A DNA stretch of 56,853 bases from Lingula anatina (taxonomy: Eukaryota; Brachiopoda; Lingulata; Lingulida; Lingulidae), in the NCBI RefSeq assembly GCF_001039355.2, contig NW_019774925.1:302488-359340 (forward strand). Reading direction: 5' to 3'. Below are positions 26,401 through 40,107 of this stretch, in pieces. A program made the translations under genes and the position numbers. The notes below the pieces were generated by a model, which was not told where the DNA came from, did no database searches, and saw only the letters and a program-made list of their open reading frames with translations. How positions within the stretch are numbered: position 1 is the first letter of the stretch; every line of letters starts with the position of its first letter.

Positions 26401-29400
26401 TGATCTGACAGACCTTCATCAATAATGCAGTCCTCCAGTAGAGGGTCCTGGCACTGACTTCTGGCGGTGGCACCACACAAATCAATATTGGATATGACAG
26501 TTTTTGCCAGGATGAATTGGGTGCTGGGTTATGACATGATATATAAGCTTAAACATAGGGTAATGGCAGTATGCACTCAGTAACATGGAGACGGGAACCT
26601 CCCTTGTGTCTCCAACATGATGACAGTGTGTGTTTCCATGACATTTTATCATTTGTTGTGATGATTGATTACTGCATGAATATGTGTGTTTGGTGAGTGT
26701 GGGCAAGAACTAGAAAATGTTTGCGTGAGTACATTTGAGAGAGAAAGAAAAAGAGAGAGGGAGCAGTAATGAGTTAGTAAATAAATTAGAGATGACATAA
26801 GTGTACAGAGTTAGACTCACCATGGAGAACATATAAATTATAGGCAGTTCAGCCCTATGTACAGCTTTCAAAATGTAATTTTCACTTGTTTACATGCTGC
26901 TCTCGCTCTAAGTATTTTAAATCAACCACAATGAAAGTAAAGGTATCATCATCCTCCATTACAACACATACACACACATGCACACATACTCATACTATAT
27001 ATCTTTACCCGATGCCTATGTAGTGCTCATGTACGTGTGCGTGTCCAACATACCTAATGTAACCCCAGGCATGTGTGATGTAAAACCTTCCCTTACTCAC
27101 ACCTCCTCTGCAGCATTAAAGGTTAAGAAAGGAATTCCATTTGTTCTTCCTAGCTGAGGATCTTCACCACTTTCTCACACTGCACCAGCCCAGACTGCTG
27201 CTTGCTCATATCAATATTAATGCCATTTGATGTTTAAGTAGGGCTTTGCATGAAATGGACACCTGAGGCAGTATGATAATGATAATAAAGTAATATCATT
27301 TTGCTCTTTTTTGGTGCTTAAAAATGCAGCCTCGGTTCCCTGCCTTAGGCCCAAGCTTGCAGTCACAGACACTATATAGTATTTTGTAGAGTACTATTGA
27401 ACATCAACTAGACAAAGTTGGAGACAAGGTACCATGACCCTTGAGTATAATGGATAGATATAGTCCATCCTGCCAAGCTGTGTCTTTGCAATGTTTTGCA
27501 ACACAAAATACCTCGAGGTGAAGCATGAAAATAAACACAAAACAACCACAAACTATGTGGAAGTTTCCGAGATCAGAAGAGTCATGGGTGGCTTGAACTA
27601 TTTTACTAGGTATAAATTGATGAGATGTGCGACAAATGGCAAAGTACATGCAATGCCCCTTGTAGATGACCCCCTGCTTATGGTCAGTTGATGGATGATC
27701 CGTGCTTTATGGTACATCATATGCCCAGGCTTTTTAGAAATTAAATGTATTTTTTGTCTGTAGGTCAACCATAGGTCTCATCTAGGTAAGTGGGGAAATT
27801 TTATATCACACCTTGTACTAAAGTGCCCCACTGAATGGCCACTTAAATCTTTTGTAATGGAATTATTGATGAAAAGTGCCCGAAAAAATTATCATTTGAT
27901 ATGTAGTGTTTTTGATCTATTGTGGTCCTCCTTGCTTACCTTCTATTTCATTACTCATATTGGATGCTAATTTTTCTCATGATTCATGCCACGCAATCAT
28001 TAATATTATGTTTCATCTACATAGAGAAAGTGCTGAAAAATCATAACTGGATATTTTTGATCAAAAGTTATGTCGTAAGTGAATAAAAGACAATGAAACT
28101 CATCTTACCGTCTGCTTGGTACCAAAGCCGTCCTCCCTTATCATTTCCGCATTTCTGATTAATTGACTAAAGAAACCTAATCATGGTTCGCAGGACGAGC
28201 ATGCACACAAAGGTCACATTAGGCATTGGGTGGGACTTCACAACAACTGGTCACAAACTGTAACATCTTTGACTTTACACAGAACTGCGGTAATTTTTGT
28301 CTGACTTTAGGGAAAATAAATTCATGCAGTTACGAAACTTCAAAAAAAAAAAAAAATTAAAACAGTTGTTACAGTGTTGAAATACTGAGATGTTAAAGTG
28401 AATTAAGAGTTTTTTCAGTCAGTTATTTGCATTTTGATCCAAAACCAGTAGTAGTCCCTTGTCCCAGATTCTAAGACTTGGTGTTAGATATAATTAATCA
28501 CAAATTACAATTTAAAGTAGACAGTTCAGTGGACTAATATATAACTTGCACTGGAAATTGATGTGTTCTCAATGATGCCATCCATAATTGAATAGATAGT
28601 TTACAGTGAAGCATTCTGTTCTTCACGTACCACTCCTCTGCCTCCTAGATGTCTACTTGTGTTCTCATGTACTAAGAAAGATGGGCAAAGTGGTTGTTTT
28701 TAGAGTGTTACCTAACAGAACTAGGAGGAGAATTGATTTTTGGCTGTGTTGAAGTGTATTTTGTCAGTTAGAGTATGTTGTCAAAGATCCATGGAGGGAA
28801 GAGGTTTGAACTCATTGCTGTACTAGCTCCAAATTTCCATGCAAAAGTTATCAAGTTCATTCATGCACATCAAAATGTGTGTGTGCTCATACAAAGATGG
28901 AGAGAAATCTAGTTGAAAAGTATATATTTTATTGAATGACCGTGAAGAGACAATTTTCCTACATTTATGATCTACTTATCATATTATTTTGTTCTGTGAT
29001 GAAATTTTCAAGATTTAGGAAAAAAAGACTGACATCAATAATTTCAAACCGTCTGATCCCCTCAATAAACTTTTCTTCTGTTTTATGAAAGCTCCTGCCT
29101 CAAGTAAATGTCTGGTTAGACAAGAAGACAGAAACTTGATGAAGAATGGTTTGGCTTAGTGCTCCTTTCAGCTGTCATTATGATGTGCAAAATGTTAAAA
29201 GTGGCGTCTCATTAGCATCAATAATGAACAGCAAAGTTACAGCAAGCAACTACTCCAAGCTGTTATCTTACCGTAGCAGAGATAACAGGTAACGCTGGTC
29301 TGGGATATCCATTATAATTATTACTTTGAGGTCAGTGTCTGATCTTTGAGAAGTTTGTCTGGGTGATGTCTGCTTGTTAGAAAAAATAATTGTTTGCAGC

Positions 29401-29840
29401 TGAAAATGTTCTTTTTTGGTGGGATTTGACTAGAGTACGTATGTTAAAAGGCAGTCTGATTTTTTTTAAGTTTACAAGCCACTTCTTATGCAATTAGAGT
29501 TCAAAAGATTGGTCCATATCATTAGCCCCTTATTTTCTTTTCTTCATCTAGTTTTATTTTAGTATGACATGGCAAGAAGTTGATCTCCTGCAACCTTGAG
29601 TGAGGTTACCTGAGAAAATGTTGGTATGCTTGACAAGTACAAACTCACTGGAATCTCATTCTTCATAGTCATTACATGGAATGACACTCACTTGTAACCT
29701 CAGCACATATTTCTACTGGCATAGATATTAGATTTTTTTCTTAAGTATCATCAATATTCTTAGCTTTCAACTTTTTTTTCCGAAATTTTTCTTTGTTTGT
29801 CTTGCTGACTAGTGCTCCTTATATTACTGTTACCCCTAAT

Positions 29841-30148
29841 TGATTCTTAGACTATTAAACAGCTAATTTTACTTCACATTTGTCCCCAGTGCTTTTAAGC
29901 ATCCTTATAAGCACACAATTACCCCCTCACGCCAACTATGACATCACTACCCAAACCTACATATTTCTTTGTAATCATCAACCTAATATAAGTAAGTCCA
30001 CTGTAACCTGTTTCACTTTTATACTTTGTCTTCAGTTTAAAACTTGTTACAAAAATGGAATAATAAAACAATGACCACAAATTTGATTTTTAGACTATCA
30101 AACAACTCATTTTACTTCAGATATGTCCCCAGTGTTCTAAAACATGCC
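29841..30148 (+). repeat. Pair of ~64 bp direct repeats 243 bp apart
   Basis: 29841-29904 and 30084-30148 share an ordered series: TGATT-TTAGACTAT, AAACA, TTTTACTTCA, TGTCCCCAGTG. The intervening DNA is different. The pair probably remains from an older duplication or a dispersed element. Confidence 0.6.
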
Positions 30149-31424
30149 GGTCATCTAATAAACATCTGTTAATTAGATGTGATTACATGGATTCTCAGCC
30201 TTGTTACTGTAAAGAGATTTAATGTAAGTTTCTGTTACTACAACTACTACCACTTACTATGGTAGTGGGATTTATAGTAGCTCCTGCATTCCTTGGAGGG
30301 CTTGTTCATTTGGAAAATGAATAAGCAAAGCAATTATAGTAGATGTATCAATATTAAAAAAAAAAAAAAAAAAACCTACAGGCAGGTTCACAACTTGACT
30401 AACTTACCACAGAATTACTTGTATGTTTTAACATGGGTGTTTCTGAGTCATCTGGTCATCTTATGATGTGTTTTTAGTCAATTTTTGATTGGAATTGGTC
30501 TGGTTCTGAACAGGGTCTATGTGTGTATCATGTCCATGTAGTACTTCTCCATATGTGCAATCTACAGATCAAATTGAAGTGTGCAAGTCATCAATTGTGT
30601 GAAGAATCTCCATTAATAATTTATTGAACAGCGGCCAGGTTTAATTACTGGGATTGCTTTTCATGGAAAACTGATTCAGCTTAGCCCAGGGTGAGACCTT
30701 TGGTGCCATGCACACGCTGTCTGATGATCTCAAGAGTTGTAGTTCGTGCTAAAATGAATTAGTTAGTTTGTGATGAGTTGGGTTTAATTGATCAGAAAAT
30801 TCATTGATTTCACATTTCAGAGGCTGCCCAATTGAGTTGTAGTGATTGAGCTTTGAATTGCGTGATTTTCTGAGGAACATTAAGACTGGAATTGAAATAT
30901 TTCGGTTTTGCTGGGTTCGATAGCTGTCAGTCACTTAGTCACTGAACCTAATAATCACTTAGGTGGGAATTGGGGGTTTTGTCTGAGGCTCAGAGAATTT
31001 ATGAATGGTTTGGGACTGAAAGAACTTATTGATGCTGTGAACTATTGCCAAACTTAATGCAGGCTGCTTCTAATACACATTTAAAGAGGGATATGGGACA
31101 AGAAAAAAGCACTACTTTTTCAGATTATTATTATTATTGTTATTTTTTTATTAATTATTATTCTTCCATTCAGTTTTTTATCTTGAATTATCTTGTCTTC
31201 ATATAGTAGAGAAAAATAAGTCTAAGGGGAAATTGTTGCAAGATTGAGGTCTTTCCCCCACTTAACGTCCTTCACTATTGTTCCTGCCATTTTATTGCAT
31301 TAAAACAAAACAATTTTATGAGCTTTAGCAACTTGGCAAAATATGATTTTTTTGCATGTCAGATAACACCATAATTGACCAGTTGACAGGTCTGAAACCC
31401 GCACCAGATGGTGAGAATGACTAC

Positions 31425-31595
31425 AGGCTAGTAGCCAGGGGGGTTCAGGGGGTTTGAAAGCACCCCCCTGTTTACTGAGAAAAGTTTCATTCTGGGTAAA
31501 ATTTTATCTAGGTACACAAAGGTTTCATGGTAAAAGGTCCACTTTTTCAGAAAAAGAATCCCCCTCTTGAAATTGCTGGCTAAGGGCCTGAATCT
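31425..31595 (+). repeat. Dispersed repeat family, copy A
   Basis: The core (31532-31592) reads AAAAGGTCCACT, then TTCAGAAAAAG, a C-rich stretch, and GAAATTGCTGGC ending in GGGCCTG. The same order of blocks appears at 35798-35867 and 42558-42622, always on the + strand. This looks like a decayed interspersed repeat. I cannot name the family. The copy runs into an 18-base G run and an assembly gap. Confidence 0.65.
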
Positions 31596-31605
31596 ATGGG
31601 TTAAT

Positions 31606-31679
31606 GGGGGGGGGGGGGGGGGGAAAAAAAAAAAACAGTTAANNNNNNNNNNNNNNNNNNNNNNNNNGGGGGGGGGGGG
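31606..31679. other. Assembly gap (25 n) inside poly-G tract
   Basis: G runs at 31606-31623 (18 bases) and 31668-31679 (12 bases) flank an A-rich stretch and 25 undetermined bases at 31643-31667. Homopolymer G commonly breaks sequencing and assembly, so the true length and content here are unknown. ORFs crossing it are meaningless. Confidence 0.9.
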
Positions 31680-34600
31680 ACAAGACAATCAGTTAAGGAG
31701 GGGGTTGAAAGGGATATCCTAAAGAACAAGGTTGAAGAGCTTCCAAATTTTGAATCTTTTATGAAACTTTTGTAAAGTGTCACCTCAATTTACTCCATGG
31801 ACAGGTATTATAAAAGAACTGGTAGATATTGGTATATTTTACCATTTTTAATATAGGCAGCATGACTGTTTTGTATGTCTGTTATTTTCTCATTTCAGAA
31901 TTATGCAATAAACCTTTCGTTAACATAAAACGTCTTTATAAGACAGGTAGGACATAAAACACATTTTCATTGTTTATCACCCGTACCATAACCATATAAT
32001 CTTTGTCTCTGCCTTAGAGAAATAAATAGAATACCTGGACGACCATTTTTAAAAGCCACCGCCCGAGGGAGGGATCATTATTGACAATCAAACAACCAGT
32101 ATTTTTTTTTTCGGGATCAGGGGGTAGTTGTGTGCTAGGTCAGGTGATGTCTGTCACCGTAAAAAGTCTGCGTTGCCTGGTTTGCATGAGTGAGAACAGT
32201 AATCTGTGCTAATTCTCACAATTGTGCATCGAGGAAGGTTGAGCCCCAATCTTTCCTGTGGCATAAGCAGTGCCAGGAACAATTCGCCACACTTGACACT
32301 GTTGTTGCATAAACCGGGCACATTAACGACAGCGACATGGAGTAATAAAAGAAAGCAGTAGGAGGATTGTTTCTATTTCGGAAGTGAAGGTGAACATATT
32401 TGTAAACAGGAACTTGTGATGTGTATTTAGATTGAAGACTTGATGAGTCTGACATGCATTGGGGCATTTAAGATTATTTTTATATATGGAGTATATATAT
32501 TATTATTTATGAAGTATGATTTCAGAAAATACTAGGTTGATATGAGAAGCAGATACTGTTTTTAAGAGGAAATTCAATTAATTTTTAAAGATTAGATAAG
32601 TTTACTTTTAATTTTTTTGTGGTTTACATACCCATTATTTTTGTAATGTTACCATAAATCTGACCAATAAATGATATTTAAAAATGTCAGCCAATCAGAA
32701 TATAAATGTCATGAGAACCAAACTGAGTTGTAGACAAAGCTTTAATGTAACTCCTCCTCCCAAGTCAGACAAGGAAGAAAAATAAAATATTCCCATTATA
32801 ACTACCGAGATAAACATACATTTTAATCAATTTTTTTTATTAAATACTCTTTAAGTGAAAACGTCATTATCTGACAACAGGATTTTAAAACATAGCACAC
32901 ACGAGTTGTAGAATAGCAGTAAATCCAGTGTACTACAGAGCAAACTGCTAGTTAAGACAAAGATACCAGACTAATAAGGTAGTAATTAGGGTCCCTTGTC
33001 CAATTATCCTATCATACATTTATTCTAGTTAATAGTCTTGAAGCTAGCTTGTCCAGGAGGGCCAGTGAGCTGATAATGAAGACCCACACACACAGACAAC
33101 CTATTTTATCTGCAGATGAGCCTTTATGAATTCCTTTCACTTGAATTTATATTTCTTAATGATTAGGGTCACAGCACTTATTCCACTGGTCACTTTACTG
33201 GTCACCACATGTCCACTTACACAAGTATGTGGTCAGTTTTAAGTGACCACAGTCTAGTCTGTTTGATCTGGTCGATATGCCACTGGGAATCGGTATTGAT
33301 ATAAAGTGATGAAGAATATGGGCTGTTGTTTTTTACTGGGAATGGGTTTTGTTTCCTCTGTGGGTTGTCAGGTAGCGTTAGTGGGCTTGATCTGATATCC
33401 TGGCTTTCCTGCCCAACCCCATTAGTCAGGTGAGAGTGAGAGAGAAGATGCTATCTCAAAGGCAATCCTTCCAAGCACCCCTCTTATTTAGATACTGTTA
33501 TCAGACGAAGAGTAGAGTGCTTAACATGCTGGAAAAATTTTAACAGCATGTTTTTTTTTCATACAGTTACACTTTCAGCCACCTGCCTCCCTGCCCCCTT
33601 AGTCATCCACTGGTAGCCTTGTCATTGCATTTATCTGGTGACTTGAACAAGAAATAAAGACAAGATGACAAATGTTTTTCCTGGGGTTTGAGGCATGCAC
33701 ATACGCACATGGTATGTGGATCCTTAAAGGCAATGACATTGTTTGGTTTTGTAGTTGGATTTTAATTGTGTGATATTTTTAGAGAATTGTCTCCAATAAG
33801 TGGGGGATAGTTTTTGAAAAATTCTGTTTTGGAGAACCAATAGTATGCAGGATTTTCTTTAAGAAATTTGCTGGCCAAATAAAATGACCTACCAAAATGT
33901 TGGAAATGTCATTGTTATTGACATAGTTGGTCTTGACAGGTAATTCAACTTTTTTGGGTTGACTGTCTGGCTGGTCGGCTGATTTTAGTCTGTTTGATTT
34001 GAACATCATAATTTTTAAAGTGCTTTGCAAAAGAACTTTGCCTTTTGTGCATGATATTGTGCAAAGGAGATCATCTGTGAATTGTTTTACTTGCTGTTCT
34101 TTTTTTCCTTTTGTTCTTGTTATCCTAAGTCAGCAATATATAATTATTTAGAGAGGGGGAATTGCTTGTTAAATATATTCTTAAGATGCACGTAAATTAT
34201 GAAACCGAAAAGGAAAACTTTTCACAAACTATTAGACCAGTATGTAACTACTGAATAAAAGAAAGACTGAATGATGAAGACAGTCTTCATACAACCTACA
34301 TACAGAGTCCTACAGTCAAGTCCTCAACACATCATACGGGGGCACTATATAACATTCTTCCAAGCTACTTATTTAATTCTGTAAACTGAAAAATAACGTA
34401 ATGGCTTCTGTTAGAGGAAAATTCAATATTGATTTCTCTAACACCAAATTACGTCAAGAAAAACATACATTGTTTGGAAATTTTCACTTTTGGCTTATGA
34501 ATGAAAATGGCAGTTTTATCAACCTGTTTGTTATTATACGAATGCATTGTTGAATCAAATTGAAAAAAAGCTATTTAATGATTACCTCAAAGCACCTTGT

Positions 34601-35693
34601 AAATTTGTCTTGGTACTTTAGGCAATATTTTACAGGGCACTTCAAACTATTAGACACTAAAGGGTTTTTAGATTTCTATTGATTACCCCAATCTTGGTGA
34701 GTGTTTCAACACAACTATTGAATATTCTATACCTTGTAAATATGTTTGCTATTGACTATTTTTAGATACCTAATTGACTTTTTTAGCAATTCATAAGGCC
34801 TGTTTGGATATGAACTTAAGATACCACTTTGTTTGGATGTCAAATGGTATATGCTTAAAGCACCTTGTAATATATACATGTATGTGTTTTAGATATGTTA
34901 AACTTCTTCCACCTGAAGAAACTAACATAGCTTATTAAAATCTGTATTTTGCTAATTCAGAGTAGTTTTTTTTTTTAGCTTGGACATTAATGAATATGTG
35001 TATCACAGATTTGTGGGTCATTTTCAGGGCTTTATTTATTCTGAAAGACCACTCCAAGTTATAAATATTTTCTTGTGCCAGAAAAAAAAATTGCCACAAT
35101 GTATATATTGTCTATTAGCCTAGATCTTCCTCTAAAGGTGGTATTCCAGTCAATATAGTCATGAAGATCTGTCCATTTTTCAAAATGACCTCCAAAAACA
35201 TTCAAAGCCAACCCAGTGATACATGTACAGCGTGGAACCCAGTAAAACGTACCTATGTTTTCAGATTTCAGCTACAGGTGCTTTCCAAATGCAATGGTTA
35301 TTATGCAAAGAACTTGTAACTCCATGGCCAGAGGAGATATTTCACTGAGGAGAATCACTTGTTAAATTGCCAGGTTACAGAGATAGCAGCTCCTGTCTGT
35401 CTGCATGAATATTAAACTTCTGTTCTCCTCAATAGGAAAATACCATAGTATATTTTTTCACATGAATGACACCAAGTTTTGAACCCCTTAGTATAACCTC
35501 TGATGTGGAAAGAATTTTTTTTTTTTTTTTTGAAAAAAAATTGCTTTATTTTATATTAAACCATGTGAGGCAAGGAGTATCATTTGAGGTTCCTATCCCT
35601 GAAGCTGCGATCTGAAAGCATTAGAAGAGTCTAATTACATATATCAATAAGAAAGGGTCTGAACCACTTAGTAGTAAAACTTTCCAGTATGTC

Positions 35694-35870
35694 CAGCAAA
35701 AGGTAGACATTTCCTAAGGCCAAGAGAGATTGCCCTTTTAGATGAAAAAAGGTCCACTTTGAATCCAAATTTGATCCAGCTTCTATGACATTATGGCAAA
35801 AAGGTCCACTCTTTTCAGAAAAAAGTACCACAGCCATCCCCTTTGACATTGTTGGCTTCAAGCCTGGTAG
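35694..35870 (+). repeat. Dispersed repeat family, copy B
   Basis: AAAAGGTCCACT at 35798, a TTTTCAGAAAAAA block, then CCCTTTGACATTGTTGGCTT and AAGCCTGGT follow the block order of copies A and C. A second AAGGTCCACTTT lies about 50 bases upstream (near 35750), suggesting an internal duplication. The copy is intronic. Confidence 0.55.
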
Positions 35871-38800
35871 ATTTATTTCATTATCCCCATCTGGTCAGTT
35901 AATAAATGTATTAGAGAGAAGAATTATGCATACCGATAGACATAGTACTAGCCCATGTCTAGCTGTCTAGTAAATATGTCTAACCCTGCTATCAGTTACT
36001 CATCATATGAAATATTAATAACATCTGAATCCATAATTCCTACTTAGCAGAAGAATAAAAAAGATTTTACTACTGCCCAATAACTCCCAAAAAGTTTCAT
36101 GGAAGTATTGAAAACATGGACTGACCTAGACAGATTAGGCAAGCTCGATCTCACAGGTTGATGTCAAATTTCATTATAACTGAATTTGGTAGTAGAAAAT
36201 AGCTTGCTTGTCATGTTTTATATTTAAGTAATCCATTGATTAATCCCGAAAATGAGCAACCTAGACTGACTATACAAGGGAAAATGGAATGACCCATTTG
36301 TATCAGTGTTTAAGTCCATAATTGTGACATAAATGTGATATCTGGATCTCTAGCTTATGAAATATGAGAATATTGTAGAAATTGTATACTCCTTAGAAAA
36401 ATATTAGACTGAAACACTATTACATGTTTGGAGATATGATTTGAAATGTGGTATAAAAGATTCATTTTTCTTTGTGTCTATAAGTTCCTACCAAAAGATA
36501 GGAGAGACTTATAAAAAATATACAGGTAAATAATAGATAAGCTATGCTTCTTAGTAGAAAATTGTAGAAAAACAAAATGTCTGTATGAATCATAGCAGGT
36601 CTTCGTATAAAGAACACAAGTTTACATATTTGTTATTTATTCCAAGATCTACGATTCTTTCATATATTTCAGCAACCCCTCTGTAGAGAATACCAAAGTC
36701 TATTAAATATATATTATATGTATTAATACCTGTGCTTATCCCATCTATGTAATGCTTAATTATGTACAGGTAAGACGGTGACAGTGACATCCCACATAAC
36801 AGTACTAGATCAGCAGAGAGATAGAGAATTCCCATGCTTGGGAAGAAAGCAAGGGGTTAACCACTATGTACTATAACATGCACAGAATATATTGAGATGT
36901 AAAGGTGAATGGCTTTGTGTTACTGAGCTGAGTGTGAGAAAGTTTTTCAGACGAGATGTGCTTATAGTGGTAGATTTGAGAAATTGGAAGTTCTTGGGGG
37001 GGGGGGGGGGAGGTAATCGTGAAGTGTAGTGTACCTGTATTTTGTTGTTAGATTATGCTCTATTTGATGAAGCAATGGAGGTATTTAGGTTGTTTCTTGG
37101 TCAAGTAGGCTAGTAGTTTGGGAACACCTTATCAAAAAATTAGCATGCTAAATGAGAGGGGACTGTCCACGAGAGCGGAAAATAACTGAACAGACTTACT
37201 GGTAACAACATTATCTGATTGTAAACTGCTTACATACCCTAACACCTAGGTTTTTCTGACCCTACTATGAAACTTTGAAAGAATTGAGATCTTTAAACAC
37301 CTGAAATAAAAAAGGACATACATGAACATGTTGTTTAAAAAAAAAACTAGTTTTCCACTTACCTGACTTATAACTGTAAGTCCTTGTCAGCATCTATAGG
37401 TTTTTTAAAAAAAAGTTTTTGTAAAATAGAGAAGTCTGTAGTTGTCCAGAGTGTATTCACCCACAGTTGGAATAAAACTCCAACAATGTATCACTAAGCT
37501 ATGACGGTTATTTAGGTACTGAACCTTAGAAGCAGTGCCCAAATGTCAAATGCTCCTTACCTTTCATTCCAAAGGTCAAAGAAAAACACCAAAGATCATG
37601 ACTTTCCCACCTTCAGTGTCCAATGTGTGGGTCGGAAAATGTCCGCTATTTTGTTTAAGAAATCCTAAAGTTTTATGAACAGACAGTCCATGAAATGAAC
37701 GCAGGCCCAATGATGGCTGACCCTCTAGACTGGTGTTTGAAAACTTTGAGAATTTTCTGTGCTGAACCTCCCGTGAGTTCTCAACACCAGCACTACATGC
37801 AAAAGTGTCTGCTATAAAATCATTATTTTTACTATCAATGCAGATGATTACTACCCTGCGGCATCATTGCCTTGGTCATGTGATCATAATCAGTCTCATT
37901 TGGGCCGAGATGGGCCGCAGCTGGATAAATCTGTGTTGCAACAGGTACATGTAGAAAATTCATTCGTCATCACGGAATTGAGATAAGATTGATCAGAAGA
38001 TGCATGAAATCTTGATATTATTAGGGATTAATTGGTCAACCACAAATACTCAACGGACAGGAGGATGCAGTAAATCATAAATGTTGGTCAGAGAAAAGTG
38101 TCAACCTGTGGTGGGGAAAAAAACAGTTCTAGTAGCATTGTTTTACACTCCAGCATTCCTAATTGGCATTAATTACTGGGCAGTGGCGGTAATGACTGTC
38201 TTTAATCCCACAGCTTCTTCTGGTGTCTCGGTGAGGCAAGGATGATTTTTGTGTTAATTTCACGACAGGTGACTTGAATATAAAGTTCCAGTTCCACCGG
38301 TGCCTGTTGCAAAACTGTCGGTTTAAAATTTAAGTATCCTCCCTTCTGGTCCCGTATTGGCTGAACAGTTACTTTCTGGTGCATTGTAACATGCTACCTG
38401 GTTCCTTGACCCTGTATGATATCTATGAGTCCCTGAATAAGCATAAAGAGAAGCACTGGCACATGGTTCTTGCCTCAAGGTATCCCAAAGTCTGTCTGCC
38501 CAGAAGGAATGAGCTCAACTTCACATAAAAGCCAAGTGAATGCAACAACAGTGAGAATTTAGTTGCATTTTTGCTTCTAATTTTTGTTTTTGTGTTTTCT
38601 TTATCCCCCATTTAAAGGTCAAACAAGATTGTGTTTACCATGTTGTTTCATAATAATCTGTTATTACTTGTACTATTACTGTGCATATTTTCAGGCTTTT
38701 TCATACCGGGCTTGATTAGATACATTATTTTTATCAAGGGAAGTAAAAAGTGTTTTGAATGATTTAGGTTAATATCAAAGGGTAACATAAATCAAGTCTG

Positions 38801-40055
38801 TTTGTTTAAGTTTTATTCTGGAAGAAATTCCTTGTTCCTGAAAGATAAGAAGGCTGTGGTGTCATACATCAAGAGAAATCTCCGACATAGACACAATGGC
38901 AAGTTGATCAAAATTTTTTTAGGGTGAAGTCAGATTTTGCTGTTTATCATTTTTGCTTACTTAAGAAATTTGAATACAAGTGGCCAGTGGCAATGATTTT
39001 AAATGTTATCATTATTACTTTTAGTTTTCATGCCTCGTTAATTGTTTTCACTGAAAATGTCAGTAGTTTCATTTTATATCAGTTTCATAAGAAAAATAAT
39101 TGTACCGTTCTGTTTTGGATCATTTTTATATTAGATAAAGAAATGAGCACATGGATAAAATTCCTTATAATATCTCTATATCTCCAATTCATTGAAGCGG
39201 TACTTTCTTCCTTAATTGAGACTTGAATTGGCGTAAAAGGCTGGTGCATCATAGGCCGTATGGACAAGTATTTCACTTAAGAATGTCAAACTTGCAGTAC
39301 TTTTTAATTTTCTGATCCAGGCTTGATAGGCAAATGAGCTTCTCCTCAATTACTGTAATTAGGGGTTTATTAAGAGATGCTTGCTGACAGACACCTAGCT
39401 GCCCAAGTGAATTTCCGTTAAAACAAGGCACACATACCTCACAGCTAAGCAATTTGTTGAAGGACTTGGATTTCAACAGGGTTGCCAGCTCCACACATTA
39501 ACATGTATTTCTGAATACTTTTTAAAATTGATTCACTTTGTTTCTAAGGGTATTTAGGCATTTTCTATTGTTGATGATCTGATGAGCAATGAATCTAGAC
39601 ATTTAGAGAAGTATGATCATGGTGATAAAGTTGTGATTCTCATGCTGGGTATGTTTTATTTCAATAGTACACTGTTTACAAATTAGACATTAGTAATTTT
39701 ATCTCATGTTTGTATGTTTGTTTGTTTGTTTGCTTTAGTCTCTCAAAGTCTAGACCCATTCTCACATGTTGAGTAGAAGCCCAATGCTCTTTTTATTTAG
39801 GACTACAATAGGCCAGGTTGTCGTTTTAGACAGTTTTCAGCATGTAGCCTTGACCTTAGCACATGTATTTATGGGAAAATTATTATGGCTATATTTTCTA
39901 AATAAGTGTAGTTTTGACTTGAAAAGACGGCGAAGGGAAAACTAGATTTTTTATGTAGTTAAAAGTGTCAGCATCCATTTCATTGTACTATACTGATATA
40001 ATAATAATGCTGTTTACTCTGTATCCATCCCTTAATAAACCCAAATACACACATT

Positions 40056-40107
40056 TATGTGCATGCACGTGCATTGTGTGCACACACGCACACACATGCG
40101 CGCGCAC
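40056..40107. repeat. Alternating purine-pyrimidine tract (Z-DNA candidate)
   Basis: A run of about 52 bases of TG/CA/CG alternation has a single phase break (TT at 40074-40075) and ends in a pure CGCGCGC stretch. Such tracts can adopt Z-DNA under negative supercoiling. No gene overlaps it except the FAM120B-like intron. Confidence 0.7.

Noticed and set aside
31428-31783. Two overlapping minus-strand ORFs with poly-Pro/Phe tracts
   Set aside because: They run through homopolymer G/A sequence and 25 undetermined bases, so the translation has no meaning.
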